A DNA stretch of 64,000 nt, taken from Verrucomicrobiota bacterium. GTDB lineage: Bacteria; Verrucomicrobiota; Verrucomicrobiia; Verrucomicrobiales; DEV007. The stretch covers positions 1 to 64,000 of the forward strand of contig CAUJIH010000097.1 of assembly GCA_963205275.1 (NCBI GenBank), read 5' to 3'. A program made the position numbers and the translations under genes. The notes under the pieces are model-generated. The model ran no database searches. It was not told the origin of the DNA and saw only the letters and a list, made by a program, of their open reading frames with translations. This document shows positions 8,965-17,856 of the stretch, one piece after another (the stretch's first letter is position 1; each line of letters begins with the position of its first letter).

Positions 8965-9348
8965 ATGAATCCTGTTCGCTCTCTTATCGCCCTGTTTCTG
9001 CTGATCGCCTGCCTTATCGCCACACCTCTGCGAGCGGGGGATGCACCCTTTCGGCACTTTGTTTCCTTTCAGTTCAAGGATGGCACAACGACGGAACAGA
9101 AGGCAGAAATCGTGAAGGCTTTCTTGGCGCTGAAAGGGGAGATTTCTACGATTCAGGATCTGGAATGGGGTGAGTCGGAGAATATCGAGCCGCTGGCGGA
9201 TGGTTTTACCCACTCCTTCCTTGTCAGCTTTAACAGCAAGGAGGGGCTCGCGACCTATCTGCCTCATCCGGCGCACCAGGCCTTCGTAGCAAAGCTGAAG
9301 CCGCTCTTGGCGAAAGTGTACGTCTTCGATTACACAGCGAAGAGGTAG
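8965..9348 (+). CDS. Exported Dabb-domain protein
   Basis: A signal peptide (LIALFLLIACLIATPLRAG) is followed by a single stress-responsive A/B-barrel (Dabb) domain: FRHFVSFQFKDGTT at the start and HPAHQAFVAKLKPLL near the end are its two hallmark segments. Dabb proteins are small dimeric ferredoxin-like folds. A few act as cyclases, but most, including the many exported planctomycete and verrucomicrobial ones, have no known role. I choose the ATG at 8965 because it places the signal peptide at the N-terminus; the track start at 8914 would overlap the pgi start codon. Confidence 0.8.
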   Translation: MNPVRSLIALFLLIACLIATPLRAGDAPFRHFVSFQFKDGTTTEQKAEIVKAFLALKGEISTIQDLEWGESENIEPLADGFTHSFLVSFNSKEGLATYLPHPAHQAFVAKLKPLLAKVYVFDYTAKR

Positions 9349-9355
9349 CGTAGCC

Positions 9356-9775
9356 TCAGATCACCCAGTCCACGCCTTCCTGCGGGAGCGGCATCATGTC
9401 AGCTAGGGTGATGATGCGGCACTCGTCCATCAGTGCTTCGTTTGCGCGGACCCAAGCATCGCGGACCCGACTGGCGGATTGACCTTTATTTCCGGGACTG
9501 CTCTCGATTAGCATTTCTCCCTCCATCGCGATCGCGATCTCGGCTAGACTGATCTCCATGGGGTGTCGTGCCAGCACGTAACCACCCTTTTTGCCACGTC
9601 GGCTAATCACGATGCCTGCTTGGCGCAGCGTAGTGAGGATCTGAACGAGGTAGTTGGGAGAAAGATGTTCGGCTACCGCTAGATCATCGACCTGCTGGAC
9701 ACCGGGTAAATCATATCGTGCGGCTAGTTGAGCAAGAACCTGGCACGCATATTCGGTTTTTAAGGGCAGACGCAT
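9356..9775 (-). CDS. Rrf2-family transcriptional regulator (CymR-like)
   Basis: This is an Rrf2 winged-helix regulator of about 139 residues: MRLPLKTEYACQVLAQLA opens the protein, LSPNYLVQILTTLRQAGI is the recognition region and GKKGGYVLARHP is the wing. Only two cysteines are present and the IscR three-cysteine Fe-S cluster is absent, so it is more like CymR or other sulfur-responsive members. It is divergent from cysI-cysJ with a perfect-looking operator between them, so it very likely controls sulfite reduction and its own expression. Start is taken at the ATG at 9775, the usual MRL beginning of the family. Confidence 0.85.
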   Translation of the reverse strand: MRLPLKTEYACQVLAQLAARYDLPGVQQVDDLAVAEHLSPNYLVQILTTLRQAGIVISRRGKKGGYVLARHPMEISLAEIAIAMEGEMLIESSPGNKGQSASRVRDAWVRANEALMDECRIITLADMMPLPQEGVDWVI

Positions 9776-9799
9776 TGGAAAAATTACTTGCAAAAACAC

Positions 9800-9829
9800 T
9801 TAGTGCAATACATTAGTATTTCACTAAGA
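9800..9829. promoter_or_regulatory. 30-bp palindromic operator between Rrf2 gene and cysI
   Basis: Left arm CTTAGTGCAATAC and right arm GTATTTCACTAAG pair at 12 of 13 positions around a four-base ATTA centre. The site lies in the only space between the two divergent genes and overlaps plausible promoter elements in both directions (for the minus strand TTGAAT, then TACTAA 17 bases on). Rrf2 dimers bind sites of this size, so it is the expected binding site of the adjacent regulator. Confidence 0.75.
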
Positions 9830-9869
9830 ATTAAAATTCAAATATTTTTCTCCCAATTTCTTCACGATC

Positions 9870-11717
9870 ATGGCTGAGTCATCCAACGAAGTCCTTAAAA
9901 AATCCAGCAACTATCTTCGCGGCACGATTCAGTCGGGCTTGGCGAAGGTGGTGAGTGGCTCCCTCACTGGCGACGACCAAAAGCTGACAAAGTTCCACGG
10001 GATGTATCAGCAGGATGATCGCGATGTGCGTTCCGAGCGTCGTCGGAAAAAGCTAGAGCCGATGTATTCGTTCATGATTCGCGTTCGAGCCACAGGGGGA
10101 GTGGCGACTCCGAAGCAGTGGCTGGAGATGGACCGTATCACCCGTGAATTCGGGATTGGATCGCTGAAAATCACGACTCGGCAGACTTTCCAACTCCACG
10201 GGGTGATCAAGGCAAACTTGAAACGTGTGATCCGCGAAATTAACGCGACTTTTTACAACACGATCGCCGCGTGCGGTGACATCAATCGGAACGTGATCTG
10301 CAATCCGAACCCGATTCAATCTCATGTACGCCAAGAGATTAATGATCTAGCGAATCGGATCGCTCGTCACTTGCTCCCGAGATCAGGTGCCTATCATGAA
10401 GTATGGATAGGCGATGACTCCGGGATCGAAGTAAAGCGCATCGAGCAAGATCCACCGAAGGTCGGCACTCCTGTCGATGATGTGGAACCGATCTATGGCA
10501 AGGCCTATATGCCGAGAAAGTTTAAAGTCGCGATCGCAGTGCCTCCGAGCAATGACGTGGATGTCTTCGCACACGACATGGGATTCATCGCGATTCTCAA
10601 CGAGACCGAAGACAAAATTCTGGGCTACAACGTCACGGTCGGTGGCGGAATGGGCATGACGCATGGGAAAGTTGCTACATTTCCCCGCCTAGCGGATGTG
10701 ATGGGCTTTTGTCGTCCAGAGGATGCTGTGGCGATTGCCGAATCGATTCTCTGCGTTCAGCGAGATCATGGGAATCGGGAAGATCGTCACAATGCTCGCC
10801 TGAAATATACTGTCGAGAAACTTGGCCTGGGTGGCTACCGCAGTGAGGTTGAAAAGTTGCTCGGCCATCCTCTGGAACCGGCGCGTCCCTACCACTTCGA
10901 GACGAATGGTGATCCCTATGGATGGAGACAAGATCACGCAGGAAACTGGCACTACGGTCTATTCATCGAGAGCGGGCGCGTCTGCGATACGCCGGATTAC
11001 CCTTTGATGACGGGTCTGCGAGAGATTGCCAAGATTCACAAAGGTGAATTCTGGATGACGACGAACCAGAATCTCATTATCGCCAACATTCCCCCGGAAG
11101 AAAAGCCGCGAATCGAAGCCCTAATGCAGGCGCATGGGATGTTTCAGGCGATTCAGAAAGGAGGACTTCGTCGTAACTCGCTCAGTTGCGTGGCGCTGCC
11201 GAGTTGTGGACTTGCTCTCACAGAGGCCCAGCGCTTTATGCCCGTCCTGATCGAGCAACTTGAAGAAGTGCTCGAGGAGGCGGGACTACGTCACGATGCG
11301 ATCACCATGCGTGTGACAGGCTGCCCCAATGGATGTTCTCGCCCCTACATTGCAGAGATCGCCTGCGTTGGAAAGGGTCCGGACATCTACAATTTGTATC
11401 TCGGTGCGGGCTTCGCGGGACAGCGGCTGAATACTCTCTACCGTGATTCGGTGCCGGGAGATCAGATTGCGACGATCCTGCGACCTGTGATTTTCGATTA
11501 CGCCCTCAATCGTCTCCCCGGCGAGCACTTCGGAGACTTCACGATTCGTGCTGGATATGTAGAGGCAACGGAGAACGGGAGGGATTTTCAAAAATCTCCA
11601 GAAGAGCGAGCGAAAGAACGAGCACTGGCTCTCGACATTCCAGAAATCGAAGATGACAGTGACTCCGATCCCAGCTCGGAGGCAGAGGCAGATCGGGTAC
11701 CCGTCAGAGTTCTGTGA
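9870..11717 (+). CDS. cysI: Assimilatory sulfite reductase hemoprotein (CysI type)
   Basis: This enzyme reduces sulfite to sulfide using siroheme and a 4Fe-4S cluster. The coupled-cofactor cysteines appear as SCVALPSCGLA and VTGCPNGCSRPYIAE, the (C-x5-C)...(C-x3-C) pattern of the family, and the siroheme-binding TTRQTFQLHGV segment is near residue 100. The two ferredoxin-like/siroheme half-repeats are complete. An acidic serine-rich extension of about 35 residues ends the protein. The flavoprotein partner cysJ follows 100 bases downstream, and the operon is preceded by the Rrf2 operator. With CysJ alongside, NADPH is the likely electron donor. Confidence 0.93.
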   Translation: MAESSNEVLKKSSNYLRGTIQSGLAKVVSGSLTGDDQKLTKFHGMYQQDDRDVRSERRRKKLEPMYSFMIRVRATGGVATPKQWLEMDRITREFGIGSLKITTRQTFQLHGVIKANLKRVIREINATFYNTIAACGDINRNVICNPNPIQSHVRQEINDLANRIARHLLPRSGAYHEVWIGDDSGIEVKRIEQDPPKVGTPVDDVEPIYGKAYMPRKFKVAIAVPPSNDVDVFAHDMGFIAILNETEDKILGYNVTVGGGMGMTHGKVATFPRLADVMGFCRPEDAVAIAESILCVQRDHGNREDRHNARLKYTVEKLGLGGYRSEVEKLLGHPLEPARPYHFETNGDPYGWRQDHAGNWHYGLFIESGRVCDTPDYPLMTGLREIAKIHKGEFWMTTNQNLIIANIPPEEKPRIEALMQAHGMFQAIQKGGLRRNSLSCVALPSCGLALTEAQRFMPVLIEQLEEVLEEAGLRHDAITMRVTGCPNGCSRPYIAEIACVGKGPDIYNLYLGAGFAGQRLNTLYRDSVPGDQIATILRPVIFDYALNRLPGEHFGDFTIRAGYVEATENGRDFQKSPEERAKERALALDIPEIEDDSDSDPSSEAEADRVPVRVL

Positions 11718-11818
11718 TTCGACCAGATTCTTCCCATTCAGACATACTCATCTGTAATTTAGCGCATCGCAACCATCACCTGATCTGACGCGATCACTCT
11801 AACCTTCTGTCTCTTTTT

Positions 11819-13612
11819 ATGCCTTCCGAAACATCTCCTCTCCAGCCGGAACACTGGAATTTAATTACTCAAATCACCCCGCAACTGAATCGCGATCAGT
11901 CTCTCTGGCTATCGGGCTATTTTGCCGGCGTAGCCGGGATCGGCGGTGCAGGTAGCGCTGGTAGTGCGATTGCGCTTACGGCTCCTGCAGCAATTGCCAA
12001 GCCGAAGCTGACGATTCTCTACGGAACTGAGTCGGGAAATGCCGAGAAACTCGCTTTTTCCATGGGAAAGACGGCGAACAAATCGAATTTCAAAGCGACG
12101 GTTACTAGCATGGCAGACGCCAAGCCAGCGGATTTAGCCAAAGCCGAGAATCTGCTCATCGTAATTAGCACTTGGGGTGAAGGCGACCCTCCGGACAATG
12201 CTACATCCTATTACGAAGCCTTCATGAGCGACGCCATGCCACGTCTGGAGGGTGTTCGCTACTCAGTCTGCGGCCTCGGAGATACGAGTTACTCAGATTT
12301 TTGTAAAATGGGGAACGATTTCGATTCCCGCTTGGAGAAACTAGGGGCCGAGCGAATCCATCCTCGCGCCGATTGCGACGTAGATTATAGCGAAACTTTC
12401 AATCATTGGTTCAAAGGAGTGATGATGGCTCTGGACAAAGTGGCGGCAAGCTGCTACAACGATGCCCCACAAGCCAGACTTATGAGTTCGCCCGCAGCCA
12501 GCCCCTATGGAAAAGAGAATCCTTATACCACTCAACTCCTTGAGAAAATCGTGCTGAATGGTACTGGTTCTGCCAAGGAAGTCCTTCACATCGAACTAGC
12601 GCTCGATCCCGCTCACATCAGTTACGAGGCAGGTGATGCTCTCGGTATCCTCCCCGTGAATCGGGCCGCCGTAATCGAGGCGGTTCTCCAGGCGACAGGA
12701 CTCAGCTCCTCAGCTCCTCTGGGAGAAAAGACGCTCGGAGAGGCTCTCGCGCACGATTTCGACATCACGACTTTGGCACCTCTTATCGTCGATAAATACA
12801 ATGCGGTCGTACAGAATCCCGAGCTAAAGAAACTCTTGGATGAACCGGATAAGGCGGCTCTGAAGGAGTGGATCGAAGGACGCCATTTAATTGACCTTCT
12901 GGACACTTATCCCTACCAAGGCTGGACGGCAGAGACTTTCACGAGCATCCTCCGCAAGCTCGCGCCTCGGCTATATTCGATCGCCTCAAGTCCGAAGGCG
13001 CACGATGATCAAGTCCACCTAACCGTTGCTGCCGTCCGCTACAATACCCACGGTCGTGACCGGATAGGCGTGTGCTCCTGCTATCTGGCCGATGAGGTTC
13101 AGGTGGGTGACTCAGTACGCGTCTATCTACACCAGAATAATAATTTTCGCCTTCCTCCGAGCGATGATACGCCCATCCTCATGATCGGTCCTGGGACTGG
13201 GATTGCACCATTTCGCGCCTTCATCGAGGAGCGCTCTGCTCGTGGAGCAAAGGGAAAAAGTTGGCTCTTTTTCGGCGACCAGCATTATTCCTACGATTTC
13301 CTCTATCAGCTCGAGTGGATCGAGCACATGGAAAGCGGTGCGCTGACAGAGCTCAGTCTCGCCTTCTCCCGTGATCAGCCGGAGAAAGTCTACGTTCAAC
13401 ATCGACTCCTGGAGCGAGGAGCTGAGGTATATCAGTGGATGGAGGATGGTGCTTACATTTACGTCTGCGGTGATGCTTCACGCATGGCGAAGGACGTGCA
13501 GCAGGCGCTGATCCAGATCATCTCTGAGCATGGAGGGAAGACTCCCGAGGAAGCGAAGGCGTATCTGGATTCATTGCGCAAGGCGAAGCGCTATCAGCGG
13601 GACGTGTATTGA
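11819..13612 (+). CDS. cysJ: Sulfite reductase flavoprotein subunit (CysJ type)
   Basis: This protein carries electrons from NADPH through FAD and FMN to the CysI hemoprotein. Domains in order: a short N-terminal helix region with an Ala/Gly-rich linker, flavodoxin (ILYGTESGNAEKLA near residue 65; STWGEGDPPDN), the FAD-binding barrel (RLYSIASSP), and the NADPH domain (MIGPGTGIAPFRAFIEER; VYVCGDASRMAKDV) ending in the aromatic YQRDVY. The final tyrosine is where CysJ/CPR proteins stack on FAD. It is 100 bases after cysI on the same strand, and the POT gene converges 15 bases beyond its stop. Confidence 0.93.
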   Translation: MPSETSPLQPEHWNLITQITPQLNRDQSLWLSGYFAGVAGIGGAGSAGSAIALTAPAAIAKPKLTILYGTESGNAEKLAFSMGKTANKSNFKATVTSMADAKPADLAKAENLLIVISTWGEGDPPDNATSYYEAFMSDAMPRLEGVRYSVCGLGDTSYSDFCKMGNDFDSRLEKLGAERIHPRADCDVDYSETFNHWFKGVMMALDKVAASCYNDAPQARLMSSPAASPYGKENPYTTQLLEKIVLNGTGSAKEVLHIELALDPAHISYEAGDALGILPVNRAAVIEAVLQATGLSSSAPLGEKTLGEALAHDFDITTLAPLIVDKYNAVVQNPELKKLLDEPDKAALKEWIEGRHLIDLLDTYPYQGWTAETFTSILRKLAPRLYSIASSPKAHDDQVHLTVAAVRYNTHGRDRIGVCSCYLADEVQVGDSVRVYLHQNNNFRLPPSDDTPILMIGPGTGIAPFRAFIEERSARGAKGKSWLFFGDQHYSYDFLYQLEWIEHMESGALTELSLAFSRDQPEKVYVQHRLLERGAEVYQWMEDGAYIYVCGDASRMAKDVQQALIQIISEHGGKTPEEAKAYLDSLRKAKRYQRDVY

Positions 13613-13627
13613 TACTCTCGGCGACTT

Positions 13628-15538
13628 TTATGCCTCTGGTGAGTTCGTCGGCACTTGGTCGATGTCCTCGTAGAAATATTCTCGTGGGCGGTAGTATCGA
13701 GCGACGATCAGGAAGAGAAGTGCCGCGCCCAGCATCACAGCGGTAAAAAACCAGAAATAGCTGGCACCCTCTAGCTTCACTTGTCCACCTACGAAGTATT
13801 GGCGAGAAACGCTCGGCCCGCTCGTTGCCACCTGCGCCTCGGTCGGTAGTCCCAGCAATCCGCGCCTCTGATCCAGCCAAGTCCTCTCCGGCTGAAAGTG
13901 GGCTAGGAATTTCGCCAATGCTCCCGGGGGAGTCTCATCCGGACGAGAGATCGTGAGAATGACACCCTGATCCCATTGAGTCGGAGTCTTGCGATCCGGC
14001 CCCGCACTCCACACCCGGATGCGATTGCGATTCAGCACTTGGTAGCGGTAAGGATTTCCCCAAGGATCGGCGTGGGATGATGTCAGGGCCTGTCCTTCGG
14101 CATTGGAGGGCGTCGTGTATCCAGTATCGACGAGCTTCTTTTCGATCTCTTCCAAAATCAGATCAAGCCTTTCCCGATCAGCAAAGCGTAGGTCGATCGC
14201 TTTTCCGTCCTGATCGAAAATTACTCGCAGATCATCCTCAGTGCCAGAGATGCCGTCGAGTCCTCCATGCACGGCATAGCCATCCACAGCGTGCAAGCGA
14301 GCAAGGGGATTGGGCACCTGAATTAGTCCGTTGATCTGTGCTGTAAAGAAGTTGCCTGTGGCGACGGCGAAGAGCCACAGAGACATCACCATCGACTTCA
14401 TCGTGCGCGGAGCTTGGGAGTAACTAAATTCTAGGCTGACGATGGCGACCATCACTTCCGACGCAGTGAGCGCGATATAAGCTATGATTTGCCAAAGGAT
14501 CGACGGTGCCTGTCCAGCATCGATTTTCATCTGCACCAGAGCGATCAGTGCGAAGGCGAACACCATGATGAAAAGTCCGATGGCGATCTTTCGCAGTGGC
14601 GTCAGTGGATAGAATCGATCCACAATCGGATAGATGATATAAGAGAACAGAGGGATGAAGGTCAAAATCAGGATGGGATTCAGCGCCTGAATCTGACTCG
14701 GCAGCCAATTGATGCCCATCCAGTGCAGATTCATATTCTCCGCTTGGAGAACCCATGAGGAGCCGCTTTGATCGAACAGCGCCCAGAACATAGCGACGAA
14801 GACGTAGATCGAGCACAGCTTAGCGAGCGCCTTCAGTCCCTCTTTACCAAACATCTCCCGCAAAACCTCTTTCCCCCGAGGCGGAATGTGGACGAATTTC
14901 CATCGTCCTAGCCAGAAAACTAGCGTCGCGATAGCCATGAGAATGCCGGGGACGCCGAAGGCCCAATGCGGACCGTGCCACTCTAGGAGCCAGGGAGTTA
15001 GTAGCGTGGAGGCGAAGGCTCCCAGATTAATCGACCAGTAGAACCAGTTAAAGATTCGGGGCAAGAGGTGGCGATTGCGTGCTCCGAACTGATCGCCTAC
15101 GTGTGCTGAGACACAGGGCTTAATGCCGCCTGATCCCACGGCGATCAGCCACAGCCCAGCCATTAGCCAGGTTTCGACCTTCCCCACCGTGCCCATCAGC
15201 GCTAGCGCGGCGTGGCCGAGGCAGTACACCACCGACAGCCACATGATGATACGATATTTTCCGAAGGCGAAGTCGGCGAGGAAGGCTCCGAACACCGGAG
15301 TGAGATAGACGAGAAAGACGAAATCATGAAACCTCTTGGTCGCTTCTGCATCTCCCATCGCCTCTCCGGGCGTACTTCCCATCAGCCAAAGATAATTCGC
15401 CATGAAGACGGTCAAAATCGTCCTCATGCCATAGAAGCTGAATCTCTCCGCCGCTTCGTTACCGATGATGTAAGGCACACCGGGGGGCATTCCGCCCAAA
15501 TCCTTCGGGACGGTCGTATAGGTGGGCGCAGTCTTCAT
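13628..15538 (-). CDS. POT-family peptide/H+ symporter with an inserted pseudopilin-like domain
   Basis: The first ~400 residues form a POT (PTR2) major-facilitator transporter with the proton-coupling ExxER motif (NEAAERFSFYGMR) and the GGIKPCVSAHVGDQF signature, so it likely imports di- or tripeptides across the inner membrane. Between the penultimate and last membrane helices (about residues 410-590) sits a long soluble insert. It contains DPWGNPYRYQV followed by RVWSAGPDRKT, which matches the C-terminal calcium-loop region of GspG-type pseudopilins. A final helix (about 592-612) and an acidic tail follow. The insert uses the same codon style and is in frame, so it is not an assembly artefact in appearance. 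Substrate is unproven. Confidence 0.85.
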   Translation of the reverse strand: MKTAPTYTTVPKDLGGMPPGVPYIIGNEAAERFSFYGMRTILTVFMANYLWLMGSTPGEAMGDAEATKRFHDFVFLVYLTPVFGAFLADFAFGKYRIIMWLSVVYCLGHAALALMGTVGKVETWLMAGLWLIAVGSGGIKPCVSAHVGDQFGARNRHLLPRIFNWFYWSINLGAFASTLLTPWLLEWHGPHWAFGVPGILMAIATLVFWLGRWKFVHIPPRGKEVLREMFGKEGLKALAKLCSIYVFVAMFWALFDQSGSSWVLQAENMNLHWMGINWLPSQIQALNPILILTFIPLFSYIIYPIVDRFYPLTPLRKIAIGLFIMVFAFALIALVQMKIDAGQAPSILWQIIAYIALTASEVMVAIVSLEFSYSQAPRTMKSMVMSLWLFAVATGNFFTAQINGLIQVPNPLARLHAVDGYAVHGGLDGISGTEDDLRVIFDQDGKAIDLRFADRERLDLILEEIEKKLVDTGYTTPSNAEGQALTSSHADPWGNPYRYQVLNRNRIRVWSAGPDRKTPTQWDQGVILTISRPDETPPGALAKFLAHFQPERTWLDQRRGLLGLPTEAQVATSGPSVSRQYFVGGQVKLEGASYFWFFTAVMLGAALLFLIVARYYRPREYFYEDIDQVPTNSPEA

Positions 15539-15600
15539 AGAATCTTCAAAAACTGTCAGTTAAGCCGCGCCCCCGTCATTCGCGATCTAGGGTAAAAGGC

Positions 15601-16671
15601 TCATTCTCCCGTGACTCTTCTCGCCCAAGCAGCGGCACCCATCGCGCCTGCGCCGTCTGAAAAAGCAGCCGTGACAATACGTAAATTTTTTCGGTACGGC
15701 GGCAGAATACGCTGTCGTGTAGACTGCTCCACTGCCTCCAGATAGAGCTTCGGCATCGCCTCCACCAGTCCGCCTCCCAGAACGATCACATCGGGAGCCA
15801 TCAGGTGAATGATCGTCGCCACGCCGCAGCCGAGCAATACTGCCGCCCGACGCACGATGTGCTCGATCTCGATATCACCTGCAGCGATGGCCTTCGCCAG
15901 TGCTCCACTGGTGATTTTCGCGATGTCGGTGCCGCACTCGCTCAGCAGATGTGGTGCCAGCCCTCGGTAGGCGGCACGAGCTGCCTCGGCTGCGATTTTC
16001 AGACGCGAGCACTCCATCTCCAGCGTGCTCCCATGTTCCCCGCGACCGGATGTCTCCGGATACAGAGGAATATGGCCCAGTTCCATGCACGAAAGTTGAC
16101 TTCCCTGGAGTAAGTGACCATTGATCACCGCTCCTGCGCCGATACCTGTCCCTGGGAAAATGCCCACCGCGCAGCGAGAACCTTTTGCAGCTCCCTCCAT
16201 GTATTCCGCATAGACCCCGGCATCAACATCATTGCAAATGACGACTCGAGTTCCGAATGCTTTCCCGAGAGATTCGACCACTTTCACGTTCTTCCAACCC
16301 AGATTCGGAGCTTCTACGATCACCCCGCGAGAGGGATCAATCGGCCCTGGACAGCCGACGCCGATCGCGGCAATCCGCCTTTTTTCTACCTTAGCATTCT
16401 GAAGCGCCTGGCTGATGACTTCGGCCATCCGGCTGAGTCCAGCGGCAGCTCCCTTCGCTCCGTGGGTTTTCTTCTTTGCTTCACCGAGAACTTGGTAGTT
16501 TTGGTCGAACACTTTCGCCAGCATCTTCGTCCCGCCCAGATCAAAGCCGATCCATACGCGTCCATCTTCGACGCGGTAAGTGGCTACGTCCTCATCGAAC
16601 GAAGTCTTGGCCTCATCTTGCTTCTTCGGTGAGCGCCCACCAGACTTTTTCACTGCGGTCTTCTTGGTCAT
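15601..16671 (-). CDS. ROK-family sugar kinase lacking the zinc-binding cysteines
   Basis: The ATP-binding motif FDLGGTKMLAKVF (about residue 43), the catalytic region NDVDAGVYAEY and GIFPGTGIGAGAVING mark a ROK kinase, most often glucokinase or N-acetylhexosamine kinase. The usual CxCGxxGC zinc loop is replaced by SGRGEHGS, with the conserved histidine before it kept (ELGHIP). About 35 lysine-rich residues precede the domain. Its stop side continues alone, while its ATG overlaps the dxr stop by four bases, so it is co-translated with dxr. The sugar cannot be assigned; glucose is a fair guess with pgi nearby. Confidence 0.8.
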   Translation of the reverse strand: MTKKTAVKKSGGRSPKKQDEAKTSFDEDVATYRVEDGRVWIGFDLGGTKMLAKVFDQNYQVLGEAKKKTHGAKGAAAGLSRMAEVISQALQNAKVEKRRIAAIGVGCPGPIDPSRGVIVEAPNLGWKNVKVVESLGKAFGTRVVICNDVDAGVYAEYMEGAAKGSRCAVGIFPGTGIGAGAVINGHLLQGSQLSCMELGHIPLYPETSGRGEHGSTLEMECSRLKIAAEAARAAYRGLAPHLLSECGTDIAKITSGALAKAIAAGDIEIEHIVRRAAVLLGCGVATIIHLMAPDVIVLGGGLVEAMPKLYLEAVEQSTRQRILPPYRKNLRIVTAAFSDGAGAMGAAAWARRVTGE

Positions 16672-17837
16672 TGCTTTGCTATGATTTCCTCTGCGTAGAT
16701 TCGAGCCTCGCGGTCGGCCTCCATGATTTCATCGAGAGTCGGGTTCAGGATCACGTTGTGTTGAGCCATCGTGGCTTCCACTGTATGCCAGATTCTGGGA
16801 AAGCTTAGTCGTTCCGTCAAAAAGGCCTCGACTGCCACTTCATTCGCTGCATTGAGAACTCCGGGCAGAGTGCCTCCCGTCGCTCCGGCCTGTTGGGCCA
16901 GCCCCAAAGCCGGAAAGTGTTTCCAGCGCGGCGCTTCAAATTCCAATCGAGCCAGTGTCGCGAAATCCAGTGGGGTCAGGTGATTCCGGACTCGGTCTGG
17001 CCATGTCACGGCATACTGAATCGGGAAACACATGTCCGTCGTGCTCAATTGTGCCAGCACGGAGCCGTCCACGAATTCGACCATGCTGTGGACGATGCTC
17101 TGCGGATGCACGATCACATCGATCCGTGCCATCTCGATCCCGAATAACCACCGAGCTTCGATCATCTCCAGCCCTTTGTTAAAAAGAGTTGCGGAATCGA
17201 CCGAAATCTTTCGTCCCATATCCCAAGTCGGATGTGCCAAAGCATCTGCTACGGACACCTTGGCCAGTTGCTCGGCGGGAGTCTTCCGAAATGGTCCTCC
17301 TGAAGCTGTCAGAATCAAGCGCGAAACCTCCTCCGTCGAGCGCCCTTCGAGGCATTGAAAAATTGCGTTGTGCTCGGAATCGACCGGGAGAACGCGCACC
17401 CCTTTTCGTCTGGCCGCCTCCATCACCACAGCACCCGCCATCACCAGAATCTCCTTCGATGCTACGGCGATGTCTTTTCCTGCCTCGATCGCAGCGAGAG
17501 CAGGCCGCAACCCTGCCACTCCGACGATGGCGATCAGCACCAGATCCGCCTCCGGCAGAGTTGCCATCTCGATCAGTCCCTCGTCACCGCAGTGCAGCTT
17601 TGCTCCTTCAGGCAGGAGTGATTTCATCCGATCAAACCCTGTCGGGCAGGAGAGGCAGCCCTCTTTAATCCCGAATTCAGCCATCTGTGCCGCCAGCATC
17701 TCCGCGTTCTTGTTTGCCGCGAGGCCTACCAGTCTCATTCGGTTGGGTAGATCTCGCGCTACCTTCAATGAACTCTGACCAATGGAGCCGGTGGAACCGA
17801 GCACCACGACATTTTTAGGACGAGAAGAATCAGCCAT
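16668..17837 (-). CDS. dxr: 1-deoxy-D-xylulose 5-phosphate reductoisomerase
   Basis: This enzyme converts DXP to 2-C-methyl-erythritol 4-phosphate with NADPH, the committed step of the MEP isoprenoid route. The NADPH site is VLGSTGSIGQSSL, ASKEILVMAG is present, the metal/substrate residues lie in PVDSEHNAIFQ, and the flexible-loop TWDMGRKISVDSATL segment and NAANEVAVEAF are intact. Length (389) is standard. It lies 19 bases after cdsA and overlaps the ROK gene by ATGA. A cdsA-dxr order is common in bacteria. Confidence 0.95.
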   Translation of the reverse strand: MADSSRPKNVVVLGSTGSIGQSSLKVARDLPNRMRLVGLAANKNAEMLAAQMAEFGIKEGCLSCPTGFDRMKSLLPEGAKLHCGDEGLIEMATLPEADLVLIAIVGVAGLRPALAAIEAGKDIAVASKEILVMAGAVVMEAARRKGVRVLPVDSEHNAIFQCLEGRSTEEVSRLILTASGGPFRKTPAEQLAKVSVADALAHPTWDMGRKISVDSATLFNKGLEMIEARWLFGIEMARIDVIVHPQSIVHSMVEFVDGSVLAQLSTTDMCFPIQYAVTWPDRVRNHLTPLDFATLARLEFEAPRWKHFPALGLAQQAGATGGTLPGVLNAANEVAVEAFLTERLSFPRIWHTVEATMAQHNVILNPTLDEIMEADREARIYAEEIIAKQ

Positions 17838-17856
17838 ACAGCACTTAGGAGAGCAC

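Noticed and set aside
9356-9775. Assignment of the Rrf2 protein as IscR
   Set aside because: The three clustered cysteines needed for the IscR Fe-S cluster are absent and the neighbours are sulfite reductase genes, not isc/suf.
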